DNA from: Venturia oleaginea | Lineage: Eukaryota > Ascomycota > Dothideomycetes > Venturiales > Venturiaceae | DNA: 64,000 nt | Assembly (NCBI GenBank): GCA_013176395.1 | Contig: JABMLP010000002.1 | Span: 310,001-374,000 of the forward strand | Direction: 5' to 3' | Shown here: one piece after another, positions 44,220 to 55,646 of the stretch | How positions within the stretch are numbered: the stretch's first letter is position 1 | How the letters are laid out: each line of letters begins with the position of its first letter | Notes under the pieces: generated by a model | What the model saw: the letters and a program-made list of their open reading frames with translations, nothing else | Database searches by the model: none | Told to the model about the DNA's origin: nothing | Program-made: the position numbers and the translations under genes

Positions 44220-45124
44220 ATGAGCACGAGAAAAGGAGTTATTCCCTCCGCCTGGGACGACGACGATTGGGAAGCTCAAGCTGACGTTCGCGACCACTCA
44301 GCCCAACGACATCATCCTGACTTGCTAATCAGGCCTCAGAAACAAGCTGCAGCTCATCTGACAGCAGAGCCCGTCGTCAAATTATCTCGAGCAGAGCGTA
44401 AGGCGAAGCATGATGAAGCCAACAAACAATTATGGGATGCAGCGTACGTCTATGCGCCAGCACTTCTACAGTATCTAACATATTTAGCGAGGCCCCTGAA
44501 AAGCCCATCTTCCTCTTAGCACGAGAGGACCTGCCGTTGAAAGACCAATTCAAAGGCCCTCTGAAAGTCCTCAGTCGAAAACCTCCACCAAAAGTGATTG
44601 CTCGTCCAGATCCCACCTCGGGGCTTGCCAATCTAAATATCGACGACGATGATGATTCCGAAGAAGAAGAGAGAAAGAGGGCCGAGAAGAGCTTTTTAGA
44701 ACGGCAAGCCAGGGCGAAAATAGAGCGTGAGGAGAAGCAGCGCAAATACCACGAAGCGCGCGAAAGAATTATGGGTGGCAAAGCCAACAATGATGCTAGT
44801 GGACGACCATCTACAGCACACGATTCCGGAAGCCGAAATTCTTCAAGAGGAAAAGGACGAGGTGGTAGAGCTGCTGCAACACCCTCGGCTGAACAGTCGC
44901 CCGCCAGAGCGAACAGGCAATCGAAAGGACTTTACGATCCAGGATACACCCCAAAGCCAGGCTCGGTTTATCTGCAAAAGAGAGACGGAGGTGATGCGGC
45001 TAGACCTGGGTCCTCTACATCAAATGAAGGGAGGGCAATACGCGCTCCGAAAGGACCAGATGGCAGCGGCAAAGCAGGGTTTGGGAGGCCACTGTTCCCG
45101 GCCGATAGTTCGGTCAACTCGTGA
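44220..45124 (+). CDS. SUZ-domain RNA-binding protein
   Basis: Exons 44220-44443 and 44488-45124 (44-nt intron), 286 residues. The SUZ domain is a short conserved RNA-binding segment found in SZRD1-like proteins and with R3H domains. N-terminus: IPSAWDDDDWEAQAD, a motif also seen at the start of such proteins. The SUZ region runs from LLAREDLPLKDQFKGPLKVL through SFLERQARAKIEREEKQRKYHEARERIMG (about 85-180), with an acidic DDDDDSEEEE insert. After it lie Arg/Gly-Ser segments (SSRGKGRGGRAA) and a C-terminal RAIRAPKGPDGSGKAGFGR patch like the SUZ-C motif. Junction GC|C keeps frame; a short intron with CTAAC branch. Role in mRNA metabolism is inferred from the domain. Confidence 0.82.
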
Positions 45125-46229
45125 ACATAGGTGAAAGAGATTACACCTGCCGATTTCGATCGGGAGACGGCGCTCGGGAGTCTGTTTTCCAACACGCAGC
45201 TGCAGCTCTTTGGGTACCGCTATACTTAATCTGTTACAAAGCTCGTCCGATAATCATTCTAAAGCTATACCTTTTGGGCAATTTTGTTTGGTAATGGCAG
45301 GATGAAACCTTGGCCAGTCGGATGGTTGCCGATTGAGTCTGTTGCCCGTATTATCACCAACATTAACTTCTTCACCAGTTTTCTGGTCCCGGTCGAGATG
45401 CAAACCTAGCCTATTTTACATCTGCAGCAATGCATAGCATAGGAGATATCTACTTGGTCTTGAAATTGGATATTGGTGTTGAGAAGCTCATGTTGGCCTG
45501 ATAGGGCTAGACTCACGAACAAGAGGGAGGTTGAACGTTGATGGACAAGGACGGAGCGATTGAAATAGCCGATACTCAATAATATGACGAAATTATTCGG
45601 TCCACTGTGTAGTTTTCAGATCTGGAAATAGCCCCATGTGTAAAAGAGAGATTTTAGGAGCTTCGCTCGCTTTATGCATTATCACATCAGCGTCGTTACT
45701 CAGTGCCCTACCAACTGCTAGCAGTTGTGGCAGATTTCATCTGTTCTGAGGTCCGCAAACTCAAAATCTAGATCAAGGACTTTTTGGTAGTTTGATCTCG
45801 AAATTCCTCCTAGATTTCATAGTCATTAATGTTCAACTCGAAGAGTTCAATCAGACTTCAGGGTGCCTTCGAAGGGCAGAAGATTAAACCCTACTATGCA
45901 GGCTTAGATCTGTGTGCTTTGGGGATTCCTAGTGATGATTATTCTTCTCGCGGACCAAATAAGAACCGGATACAAAACACTTCAAAGCACGAATCACTAA
46001 TTGCGGTTTCCGAGTTGGATTCGGAATTTTGCAGTCCCAAAATGTCACCACTAACACGCGTCGCCCAATCGAGACTAATTAACGATCTCCATCTCCCAAT
46101 GATCACGACTACCACTCTCAAATCCATCCCCGTATCCATTATCTAAACCCGATCATAGGCAAACCGCCCAGTGTAATCACCGCGATGATCAATTGAAGCA
46201 CCAATAAACAAGATCTACGATCTGCAACC
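45125..46229. other. Intergenic, no supported gene
   Basis: 1.1 kb between two genes on the plus strand. One open frame (45829-46146) shows no domain and is probably chance. Confidence 0.45.
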
Positions 46230-47055
46230 ATGCCACCAAGAAAGAGCACTGGTAACGCGTCCATAGCTTCCGCGGAAGACACAGCAAACGACCACAGTAC
46301 CCTCTCAACAGTGCCAACGACAAAGGCACCTAAGGAATCAGGCTACGGCGTCGAAGTACACTCTCCGCATAGCAAAACATCCATCAACAAGGTACTAACG
46401 ATTGTAGGATTACAACCTTCCCAAAACCATGGTTCAGCGTCTCTCCAAAGGCGTCCTTCCTCCAAACACCCAAATCCAGAAAGATGCACTCCTCGCAATC
46501 TCAAAATCGGCAACCGTGTTCATAAATTACCTCTCCAGCGTCGCGAACGAGCAAGCCCAGCGTGCGAACAAGAAGACGATACAACCGAAAGATGTGCTCG
46601 ATGCGATTCATTTATGCGAGTTTGACTCGTTTTTACCGAGATTGGAGGCAGAGCTGGAGAAGTATAATGCTGTGCAGTGTGATAAGAGGAATACATATCG
46701 GCGGAAGGTCAGAGAAGAGCAGAAGAGTGCGAAATTAGCGGGCGTAGGAAAGACCGGACAAGAAGGAGCAGGAGCCGGAGATGGTGAGGAATCTTTTGTC
46801 ACGGTCGATGAGAATGGGGATGGGGAGCGGCCGGCTAAAAAATTGAGGAAGGAGAATGGGGAGGGTGAGGATGTGGGCGAAGAAGAGGATGCGCCTGACG
46901 AAGAGGATGTTGAAGACGAGGATGAGGAAGATGAAGAGGAGGATGTTGAGGAGACGTTTGAGGATGCGAAAGAGCAGCTGGTTGAGGATCCGTTGGAAGA
47001 GAGGGCGGACGAGGAGATGGAGGATGAAGTGCTTGATGGGGAGGAGAGCGACTAG
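46230..47055 (+). CDS. DPB4: DNA polymerase epsilon subunit D (histone-fold, Dpb4/POLE3)
   Basis: Exons 46230-46355 and 46408-47055 (52-nt intron with GGTACTAACG branch), 257 residues. Dpb4 pairs with Dpb3 as an H2A/H2B-like histone-fold dimer in DNA polymerase epsilon and in ISW2/CHRAC-type remodellers. The fold is clear: DYNLPKTMVQRLSKGVLPPN, IQKDALLAISKSATVFINYLSSVANEQAQR, KKTIQPKDVLDAIHLCEFDSFLPRLEAELEKYN (about 43-135). Then a basic segment KRNTYRRKVREEQKSAKLAG and a long Glu/Asp tail ending GEESD. The intron junction E|DYNLPKTM restores the canonical start of helix 1. Family member with a longer acidic tail than yeast. Confidence 0.93.
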
Positions 47056-47204
47056 CTGGTGGTGAAATTTTGTGTTGCTATATGGCACGTCGTTCGTGGT
47101 AGGGAATGGCCTGGAAGGTATAGACTCCTCCCAACGATATGTCTGACTGTTGGTTTGTCTTTACGATCACAATTACAGCTCGAGGCCAGGATCCCGTTCT
47201 AGGT

Positions 47205-47438
47205 CTACCGAGCATGTACAGGAGCAGCGGTTGGGTTGAATTCTGATGGGAACCTCCACTCAAGTGTCCCTTGGAAGCAGAGCCAGACACAATAGGTAGC
47301 ATGGCCAGGCCAAGCTAACTTCAGCTGCTTACGACGAGGAACCGAGTAGACGACATCCAAATCTCCTTCGTATGTGATGGCCTCACTCGCAAACCTCACG
47401 GGAGCATTTCCTTCATGATTGTCGAGATCGCGCATCAC
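47205..47438 (-). CDS. Possible short protein or exon, unidentified
   Basis: The frame reads NHEGNAPVRFASEAITYEGD, LDVVYSVPRRKQLKLAWPG, then CVWLCFQGTLEWRFPSEF before a stop. The composition looks protein-like rather than random, but I find no ATG giving a full gene and no partner exon with confidence. It could be a remnant or the last exon of a small gene. Unknown. Confidence 0.2.
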   Translation of the reverse strand: MMRDLDNHEGNAPVRFASEAITYEGDLDVVYSVPRRKQLKLAWPGHATYCVWLCFQGTLEWRFPSEFNPTAAPVHAR

Positions 47439-47749
47439 CAGGCGACCTCGGTACGGATGGATGACTTCTGATATCTAGATTGCCATAAGAGCCTCTTTTG
47501 AGATCTCGGTCTGATCCGAAAGTACTCCCGTAGCTCTTTCTACACCCTTTTGGAAAAATCGAAACAGGTAACTACGATGGAGAAATCGCGCATCATTGCA
47601 TTGATGCTCCACATCTTGTCTTTCTCCTCGTGCGTACCCTACTCCTTTCACATCGCAAGCAGAATTATAATTTGGCATACCCTAATCCGCTATTCACGAA
47701 TCAAATGCTTGCGCTTTCTTAACATCCCTTATGCGCTACTCACTCAAGT

Positions 47750-49567
47750 ATGGCCGCGGAGATCCTAATCAACCTCCACAAAGCATCGGATCACGTATAC
47801 AGTCCTGAAGAAGCAGTCACTGGGTGTGTCATCTTCACGCCTCAGTTTAATTCCAAGTTGAAAGAGATGAGAGTCAATTTCAAGGGAGAGTGCTACACCT
47901 CGAGTCTCGGCTCAGACGCAAAGGTGTCGAATACCGTCCCACTTTTCGGCATCGTCTGCGATCTTCTCAAAGAAGTTCACACATATCAAGGGTCGACCTA
48001 CGAAGCGCCTTTTGCGTTCAGGTTTCCGAGGATTACCACGTTGACGCATGAGGTTGGCCCGAGGGCTTTGTCTGCATTGTTCAATCAGGAGCCTCAAGAT
48101 CTGCCGGACTCGTTTGTGTTGAGTACAAGGAATACGGTGCAGATGGTGCGATACTTTATTCAGGTGGAGCTTTATGGACGGACAAGCGCTTTAACAGAGC
48201 AGGTCGTGTTATTTCGGCAACCCTTCTCGGCATTAAATGAATATTGGGATGACTTTGAACAAGATGTGGAACCTGGAAGACTGGTTAGACGGAATGAGAT
48301 TTTGATGCATTCAAACCTTCCTCCATCCAGACGTCGGCCAGTGACCTTCAGACTAAGAAACGCGGATGGAACTCGAGGCGCACAGCTTTCTCTACATACC
48401 CTACCGACGATGCAATCACACCACCGATCCGTACACGAACGATACGACGATGCGAAGATACTTCACAGACGCAAATACATGGAGTGGCTTTTCAAACCAT
48501 GGAAAATGCCGAAAATCTCCTTCATGCCTGGCATCTACCTTCCGCAACGAATTGCTGTCAACAGAGATATCCCAATACTCCTCGTCATTGATACCCACCA
48601 AAATAAAGAATTGCTTCAAGCCCCACGACATCCCTTTTTTCTCCGTAGTTTCAGCATAGCCATCACAGCACACACACGAACAATCATGCAAAACAGACCT
48701 TCCAAACATCGATGGGGAAGATGCATGGAACTTCCCTACCAAGTCATTCAGGTACAAGGTTTATACCATGAATTAGCCATTGATGCTGAACCGATCCCGC
48801 TCGTCGACAATTTTCGAGTTCTACCAGGCACGATACCTAGTTTTGCGACGTACACGATCAATCGGAATTATAGCGTTGATGTGTGGCTGAAGTTCAATTA
48901 TGATGGAGATGATTTGGAGTGGAGTGCATCTATGTCCCTTGATATCTTCGGCGATGATACACTACCACCTGCACGCGGCAGACATCTCGACCCCCTCCTC
49001 AGCGCCAATCCCCGCCACCCACCCGAGTACTTCTGGAACTCTCGCGTTGAAGCCGGAGCTGCGGAGAGCACGGGCAGAGCCAATATCAGGAGTTCGGATG
49101 ATCCGGTTGAGGGAATTGGTCTTGGATGGGAGCAGTGGCAGACGGGCCATGGGAGGATTCCGAGGAGTAGTTATGGGTGTGCTAGCGCTGAGGTTGCGGC
49201 GGGTTTGCAACCTGTTAGGATGAGGAAGAAGAAGGGGGCGGCGATGGGGAATCAGATTTTGGTTGTTCAAGGAGTTTGTGGACGGCCCAGTCGGAGGTAT
49301 TTGAAGTGTGTGGAACCTGTTGTTGCACCGTTGGGTGAGTCTGGGAGGCAGCGGTTTGGTGGAGATGGTGGGGAGGGGAGGGATAGGTCGCTGAGGGCGT
49401 TGGATTTGGCCGTGGGGAGTAATGAGGAAAGGGAGGGTGTTGGAAGGGAAGACTTTATGACTATTGATGAGTGTGGGGTTATGAATTTGGCTTGTAGTCA
49501 GACTTCGATGTCGAGATCGATATCGGGGGTTAGATCGAGGGCTACGTCGAGGTCTTGTCAGTCTTAG
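47750..49567 (+). CDS. Arrestin-like protein (alpha-arrestin family)
   Basis: Single exon, 605 residues. Alpha-arrestins link ubiquitin ligases of the Rsp5 type to membrane transporters; many fungal arrestin-fold proteins have no assigned role. The N-terminal arrestin fold is visible: INLHKASDHVYSPEEAVTGCVIF, KLKEMRVNFKGECYTS, TYQGSTYEAPFAFRFPRITT and TVQMVRYFIQVELYGRTS (1-150). The C-lobe follows: PGIYLPQRIAVNRDIPILLVID, FFLRSFSIAITAHTRTI, IPSFATYTINRNYSVDVWLKF. The last about 180 residues are low-complexity. A PPxY motif (Rsp5 binding) is not obvious, so this may be a non-adaptor arrestin. Codon use is uniform. Confidence 0.75.
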   Translation: MAAEILINLHKASDHVYSPEEAVTGCVIFTPQFNSKLKEMRVNFKGECYTSSLGSDAKVSNTVPLFGIVCDLLKEVHTYQGSTYEAPFAFRFPRITTLTHEVGPRALSALFNQEPQDLPDSFVLSTRNTVQMVRYFIQVELYGRTSALTEQVVLFRQPFSALNEYWDDFEQDVEPGRLVRRNEILMHSNLPPSRRRPVTFRLRNADGTRGAQLSLHTLPTMQSHHRSVHERYDDAKILHRRKYMEWLFKPWKMPKISFMPGIYLPQRIAVNRDIPILLVIDTHQNKELLQAPRHPFFLRSFSIAITAHTRTIMQNRPSKHRWGRCMELPYQVIQVQGLYHELAIDAEPIPLVDNFRVLPGTIPSFATYTINRNYSVDVWLKFNYDGDDLEWSASMSLDIFGDDTLPPARGRHLDPLLSANPRHPPEYFWNSRVEAGAAESTGRANIRSSDDPVEGIGLGWEQWQTGHGRIPRSSYGCASAEVAAGLQPVRMRKKKGAAMGNQILVVQGVCGRPSRRYLKCVEPVVAPLGESGRQRFGGDGGEGRDRSLRALDLAVGSNEEREGVGREDFMTIDECGVMNLACSQTSMSRSISGVRSRATSRSCQS

Positions 49568-49657
49568 GATGGTATTTTGGAAATAGTATGATCTTTTCGA
49601 TGATTCTTTGTCGAGGGGCACATGGTGAGAAACCTGTATTCGTAACTGAAATGAAGA

Positions 49658-50003
49658 CTAACTAGTCCGCTCGTTCTGACGAAATTCTTCGAAGAGGGCC
49701 ACCATCTCTGTATTACCTTTCCTTTGAGCAGCTTGCCGTGCAGTCTCCTCGTGTCGGCCTTCATCAGCAGGTAGATCCATATCCGCCCCATTCTTCGGCA
49801 GCAACGTCGCCACCTCACCATGTTGTGGTTCAATTGGGTCCTTCGAAGCATTGACAGCCATCCATGCCACAATGCTCTAAGAGTGCCTGGCTCCCTGATA
49901 TCGCTCAAACTCGGCGGGTCTTTGTTCACGTCTGCACCGGCCTTGATGAGGGTCTCGATCTCGACAATCGCTATTTCTTCACTACCGGAGGAGTATTGAA
50001 GCA
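49658..50003 (-). pseudogene. Ankyrin-repeat protein remnant
   Basis: Two frames fit one ankyrin sequence. The upper frame reads EIAIVEIETLIKAGADVNKDPP (helix and ADVN turn). After a shift near 49870 the other frame reads AWMAVNASKDP, HGEVATLLPKNGADMDLPAD and TARQAAQRKGNTEMVALFEEF, typical of ankyrin helices. No full-length gene can be built from the flanks, so I call it a frameshifted fragment. Confidence 0.5.
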
Positions 50004-52579
50004 TGCTGAAGTTTAGAATATCTTTTGGCTTATATTGCTGAGATTGTTTTATCCTGTGAGTTTGAGTTTTAGGGAGGAGCTTCATACCAGTAGAAAATTT
50101 CGGGACGTCTGGTCGGGGTGGTGTTATTATTCTTTTCTCAATGCCATTATCTGCTCCTGAAAATCAAGTCCTGTACTAACGAGGATATCTCCAGAGGGGG
50201 GTCTTGAATCTATCATGTCGTTGAGTCGGGTTCCTTCGGGGTCGATAGTCGATGTTTTGGGTCCGGATCTTGGTCGTAACCCTGGTCGTAAAGGCTTGCT
50301 TGGTTGAGATCGGGGAACTTGAGCGCCTGCTGATGAGAAACCTGTAGATGCCTTCTTTTTGGTTGTCTTCTTCGGCAGTTTCCTTCTCATGGCTATGAGT
50401 TCGGAATCGAGATGGGTGGCTGAGCTGAACAGAGTCGCTCATCATAAAGAGAGGGTTGTCCATTGCTATCCCTCTAATATCCTTTATGTTACAAGAGTGA
50501 TGTAGGTGGTGGGGGTGCAAGATTGATTTTATTCCACTAGGATAACAGTATTTCAAAGGCCGACAACAATGACAAAGACAGTTCCCTCTCTCGAGATCCT
50601 TCGGGCTCTAAACTCGCTGTTGTTATCCCCGGAAGCTATTCATCATCGAAAATTTAGAGTCAAAGCGGGGCCATCATGGTCAGAGATTCATCAATATCAA
50701 TGTTGAATCGAGACTGTTGGCGCGAATCTGGAAAGTGTCAGGCTGTATATCAGCCTGGCAAACGCCCGACTTCAGGTAGCATCGCTGTCTGTCAGTCTGG
50801 AACTTTCAGACAATTGGCTAGACTGGCTTCCACTCTTTCTTTGCTGTTTGCTTGGAAGTGGGATTTGTTGGTGGGGTTGATGTTGGGGTTTCAATCCTGT
50901 GTGTGGTGGTTGACGTTGGTTGTATCAACAACACAGATACGAATAAATTCTTCTTGACACCATTCAAGTCTGTGGCACCGAGAAAGCAGTGAACTGAACA
51001 CTGGTCTCAGCATTGAGTGTTTCTGGGCGAAAGCCGTGCTATACGTCTCTTATCTAGTGATTGTCAGAAGTATCACACAAATCCTTGCGATTATGAAGAA
51101 CGAATATTACATACGACGCCGTTTGGCTGGAAAAGTAAGTATTCATCATTTTCCTTCCGTCAATCATAACACAAAGAAAATCGAGGGTACATACTTCTCC
51201 ACGTCTCGCTGCCAACCTCTGTATCTCCTCGTCAGGATTCTCAATCAAAGGACTAGCTCCAGGCGACCTACTCCCATCCACCAGGTTAGAACTCGGCGAC
51301 GGAATAATTTCAACGACTCAGGGTCTTCGTTCATCAACCGATTGAGTCCGGCGGTCAACTACTATGGTAGCAGTCGGTTTAAACGTCTCTCGGGCCTACA
51401 ATATTGTGAATATCTCAAGGATTCGCAAAGATATTTTTGCTCTACGTGGTAAAGCGGATGCGAGGCAAGGTTGACGAGGTTGGGGCTACTTGACATTTAA
51501 ATCGGCTGCTACTATGGTAGATGGAGCCAAAATAGGCTTAATTAGGTATTCTATCCATCTAGTAGATTAAGTAGGTCATCGGTCAATTATAGTAATAACA
51601 ATCAATCCGTTATCAGGCGGCCAATCTCAAGATTTCCCTGCGTGTACCTCCTCTTCAGGGCCGGGGTAGTTAGGTTCTATTTTAGGGCTAATCTAGAGAC
51701 TCCTGTAATAAGATCGATTCTAGAAACGGAGGTTCCTCCGGAGGTAAACCTAGCGAGGCTAAATCTAATACTTGGGAGTCTCTAAATTTACCCGATTAAG
51801 TTGATCGATTGGTTAATTCAGGAACCTTATAAATAGGTAGTTTATCCGCGTAGGTTATCGATGCGGTCGGTTCGCCGGATGGCGAAAAGCGTCGATCGAC
51901 TGGTTGACGAACGCCCTGCAAGAACTTCAACTTTTAGAGCTTCGTCCACTACTTCCCTGATCGGTTCTAAATTTGACGGTATACCTCCTGATCTTAGATC
52001 TTCCCAAGGCAATTCTTGAACCTCATGCACGGTTTCCAGCTGGCCGATAAGCTCGTTGGGGTTTTGGCAATTTCTTGTTTTCAGGTTGCTAGAAATTTAT
52101 CGCTATTGATTCTGATTTGATAGTGCCACATTTGGATGAGTCGATACTTGAAGGATTCTGAATTGATGAATCGATTGTGGTCGTGGTGCAATGATGATTT
52201 TGAGGTTGCTGGAAGATGGAGTGTGCAGACTGTGATGGGAATGTGTCAATCTGTGTATAAGAATTTGATATTGTACCTCGTGGTGGAGAAATGTGATGGC
52301 TGGGGTTTTGCGAAAATGATTTGATTCGATTGAGAGACTGGTGGCATGTAGCGTTGTTTTAATTATTTTATAAATGGATTGCTACTCTAGGAGCGTCCAT
52401 GGTCTGGACGAAATTGATGTTTCGATAGTTCTAACATTGTCTCCCTGCTCCTGATACCGGCATCTCTTCGTTCATTTGTGCCCAGAACTCGCCCGCGTGC
52501 ACAAGCCGTACTTCTCGGAGCGGATTCGAGGTCGACTTCATTTCGAGTTCATCCCGATGCGAAAACTGGATTTCGTGCT
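50004..52579. other. Intergenic, repeat-bearing; one weak small ORF
   Basis: About 2.6 kb. An 87-codon basic/Pro-rich ORF starts with ATG at 50390 (minus, to 50127; MRRKLPKKTTKKKASTG) but has no recognisable domain. At 51358-51522 lies an inverted-repeat element (separate entry). 51530-51850 is AT-rich and looks like a decayed repeat. A 62-codon minus frame at 51842-52030 (VDEALKVEVLAGRSS) could be a transposon remnant; no identification. Confidence 0.4.
51358..51522. repeat. Small inverted-repeat element (MITE-like)
   Basis: Left end ACTACTATGGTAGCAGTCGG and right end, read inward, TCTACCATAGTAGCAGCCGA, both continuing TTTAAA, enclose about 165 bp. Nearly all differences between the arms are C/T or G/A transitions. 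I see no clear target duplication or ORF, so it is MITE-like rather than proven. Confidence 0.45.
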
Positions 52580-53197
52580 TCATCCTAACCGTCCAGACCC
52601 CATGATCTTCTCTAGATTGTCCATGCTGTTCTTGTAAGTCGTTTCCAGATAGTGCAATTTCTTGTCTAGATTCTCCTTTTCGGTGTCGAGGGCTTTCGTT
52701 TCTGTTGCCAGTCTGTCCATTACTTCTTGTGGTGGTGTGAGGACGAACCTAGACTTCGTCAGCACGCGTAAAATGAGAGCGTGCCTCGACCTACTTGAGG
52801 TGACAATTCGGACAGCACAACTCTTTACGTGTGATATTAAGATACAACATTGTTAAAGATAGCTTACATTTTCCCGACACCTTCATAGACGTGGGTTTCT
52901 CGTGGCAGACTTCCGACTTCACTCGCCGTCAGTTGGAGCATCCGTTGTTCCCGATTCTTGGCTTGGAGTTGAGCTTTGACGACTTGAATTTGCTGCGAGG
53001 AGAATTCTGATTTGGCTTGAATTTCTGTCAGGATCTGATCAGGTTGTTAGCATTTTTCTATCAAGTCAAGGCAAGGAAAGCGCCGGGCTCTTCCCATGGC
53101 CAGCGCCCGGTGAATATGTAAGAAGCGTTTCTTATAGACTTGGTGTAAGAAAAGAATGGTGACATACCTTCCCGAGAGCCTCATTTGATATGGACAT
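52580..53197 (-). CDS. PFD1: Prefoldin subunit 1
   Basis: Exons 53168-53197, 52868-53034 and 52580-52748, 121 residues. Prefoldin is the six-subunit cytosolic chaperone that hands nascent actin and tubulin to CCT; Pfd1 is a beta-type subunit. The protein starts MSISNEALGK and has a first long coiled-coil helix (ILTEIQAKSEFSSQQIQVVK). The beta-hairpin region is VYEGVGKMFVLTPPQEVM, with an intron inside GKM|F. A second helix MDRLATETKALDTEKENLDKK runs into YLETTYKNSMDNLEKIMG. Introns of 133 and 119 nt are longer than others here, but both are GT..AG and keep frame. The first exon is only ten codons and easily missed. Divergent from the ceramidase gene. Confidence 0.9.
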
Positions 53198-53613
53198 GGT
53201 GTATTTCGGGTGGAGTCACTGGAGTATCAGGTTTGATGGCTGGATGGACTTTGTGTTTTATCAGGACCAGCCACAGGGGACGTGGCGGTGTTCATTCGTC
53301 ATAGCTCATTGTCTCCATCGTGGATCATGTTGTTTGAGACGGGAGCATCGAGTTGGTCTCGACCACGCTGAGCTGATCACCTCTTCCAGCCATGCTCCTA
53401 TCGTACCTGTCTTGATAGGACCGTCTTCTCACTTTCCTCACAGCCTCACAGCCTCACAGCCTCACAATCTCCGTACATACATACAAAACAGATCAACTAT
53501 CAGCTTGCTTAATACGACAACTCCGGCCCCACCAAGAGGCCATCATCTTTCTCGCTTCCCATCCATCCTACTACCTCTAGACATCGAATCCCACATCATC
53601 ACATACACACACT
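53198..53613. promoter_or_regulatory. Shared upstream region of PFD1 and ceramidase
   Basis: 416 bp between divergent starts. It contains a short direct repeat of CCTCACAG (53440-53467). Promoters inferred from the arrangement. Confidence 0.4.
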
Positions 53614-54758
53614 ATGTTGTCCTGGCTACCTTCCCTCGCATACCCTTCGGCCGGCCACGGATACTGGAGCCCCATCACATCCACGTTGAATTGGTGCGAA
53701 GAGGCGCGTTGCTGGAATTGCACCTCTACTGCACACAATACTAACATTCTGCAGGATTACTATGCCACTCCTTATGTCGCCGAGATTGTCAATACCTTCA
53801 CCAACAGCTGTTTCGTCTATCTGGGAGCAAAGGGCATCCACAACACACTCAAAGAAGGCCACGAAAAGATATTCTTAGTCACTTTCTGTGGCTATCTACT
53901 TGTTGGCACAGGCAGTATTTTCTTCCACATGACGCTCAAGTGTATGCTGTGAATTGCTGGCGAATTGGACGTGCAGCTGATGAATCCCCACAGATCCGTG
54001 GCAACTGGTCGACGAATTGTCAATGATATACACGACGTGCATCATGTTCTATGCAACCTTCAGTCACAGACAAACCACCACCTACGCCGCTGTACTTGGA
54101 GTAGCCCTCTTAGTCCTGTCTGTCCTCATTACCACGTACTACCACTACCTCCAAGATCCGACCTTCCACCAGGTCTCCTATGCCATTCTTACAGCCATCG
54201 TCTTATTCCGTGCCATGTGGGTCATGGAAGTTAACATTCGCCCATCGATAACTGCAAGGGAGAAGGAATTGAGAGAAAATGGCAGCATGCCGCCTGCAGA
54301 GAAGGCCGAATTGGAGAGACAGGACAAGCGCGATCTGAAGATCGTGAACGACATGTGGATAATGATATACTATGGCCTAGGAACTTTCCTGGGTGGCTTC
54401 TTCATATGGAATCTGGACAACATTTTCTGCTCTAACTTAATTTCCTGGAGACACCAAATCGGTCTACCGTGGGGCATTCTCCTGGAAGGCCACGGCTGGT
54501 GGTGTGTATTCTTTATTCTTTGTACCCCCTACGTAACGAGCACCGCTAATTCGCAATTACAGGCACGTTATGACTGGCATTGGCGCGTACTTTTACATCA
54601 CCTGGGGCATCTGGCTACGACAGTGCCTAAACAACAAGCAGGACCAGTGCGAGATGTATTGGCCCTCTGCGTTCTCCTTTCCGATTATCCGCAACAAACG
54701 ATCTCCATCAGGTGTTGCAATTGCCCAGAACGGTGCAGCTGTGAAAAAAGAACTTTAG
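53614..54758 (+). CDS. Alkaline ceramidase (Ypc1/Ydc1 family)
   Basis: Exons 53614-53703, 53755-53941, 53994-54501 and 54563-54758, 326 residues. A seven-helix ER membrane enzyme that cleaves ceramide or dihydroceramide into sphingoid base and fatty acid. Family landmarks: GYWSPITSTLNWCEEDYYATPYVAEIVNTFTN (across intron 1), GTGSIFFHMTLKYPWQLVDELSMIY (across intron 2, with the catalytic-site HxxxK and Asp-Glu), SWRHQIGLPWGILLEGHGWWHVMTGIGAYFYI (across intron 3, His residues of the zinc site). Helices match in number and place. Intron 1 (53704-53754) begins GC: removing it restores WCEEDYYATPY, and a strong TACTAAC branch lies just before its CAG. Without splicing, 17 extra residues would be read in frame. 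Confidence 0.92.
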
Positions 54759-55646
54759 GCTTAGCAATTGCATCATATTTTCGTTGGCACTTGATACCCA
54801 AAGAGTTGTGGTTTTACTGGAATAGACTGGGCGGTATTAGATATGGCGCTGTGGTAATTTGCTGCAATCTCTTTCATGGTCTGTCTGACAGCATAGGAAA
54901 GGTGTGTTTAAGCGAACACAACTCCGCCAGCTCGGTCACAAAATGGACGCGAAATGCTACCAATTCTCTTTTCATCACAGCCTCCAATTTTTTTGGTCGT
55001 ACTCCTAATCATAGGGATTCGCTCTTCTACCCACATGCATGTGCAACGGTGCGATGCAATTACCACCTTTCGTCTGAAACGCTGATCCTGGACGTTTCAC
55101 CTCCACAACCACTTTACAACCCCACAATAAGTAATCTGATCTGCCTTGGTCCCAGCTCATCTTTCATCTGCAAACCACGCTCTGGGATACAGATGCGAGT
55201 CGTGGGCCCCGGCTAGCCGGGCGGCGTGGAATGTTTTATCATTTGAGGAAGAATTCCTCATCGGTCTGGTAATAAGCGTAAGATAGAGCTTGCTTGGCAA
55301 AGGCAAGATTCAAATGATTTCCCGTACCCTGAAAAGTACCACGAGGCACCACTCTGGTGAGCCGTTTTAGGAAAAGGAAAGGGTCTTTCCCAGGGTACCC
55401 TCCTCTCCCAGTACAGCACGCTATTCAACCCGGCTCTTTTTAATAAGAGACGAAGATCCTCGGTTTTTTTGAAAGGCTTCTGTAGACCATTTCATTCGTT
55501 ACTGGTTCGATCACCCAATTGCATTGGTCGAGGCCATCCTATTTCTCAATACATTCCTTCAACTTTTTGAATCACTGGTGATTCATAGCCAGTCACTCTT
55601 TACATACACTTTCGTTCGTAGCCATAGCTACCAGCAAACCTACACC
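54759..55646. other. Intergenic, no supported gene
   Basis: About 890 bp between ceramidase and pectinesterase. Contains the terminators/leaders of both genes; nothing else recognised. Confidence 0.45.

Noticed and set aside
53704..53754. Treating the 17 codons as genuine ceramidase protein
   Set aside because: The segment holds a perfect TACTAAC branch and CAG acceptor, and removing it restores the family sequence WCEE-DYYATPY.
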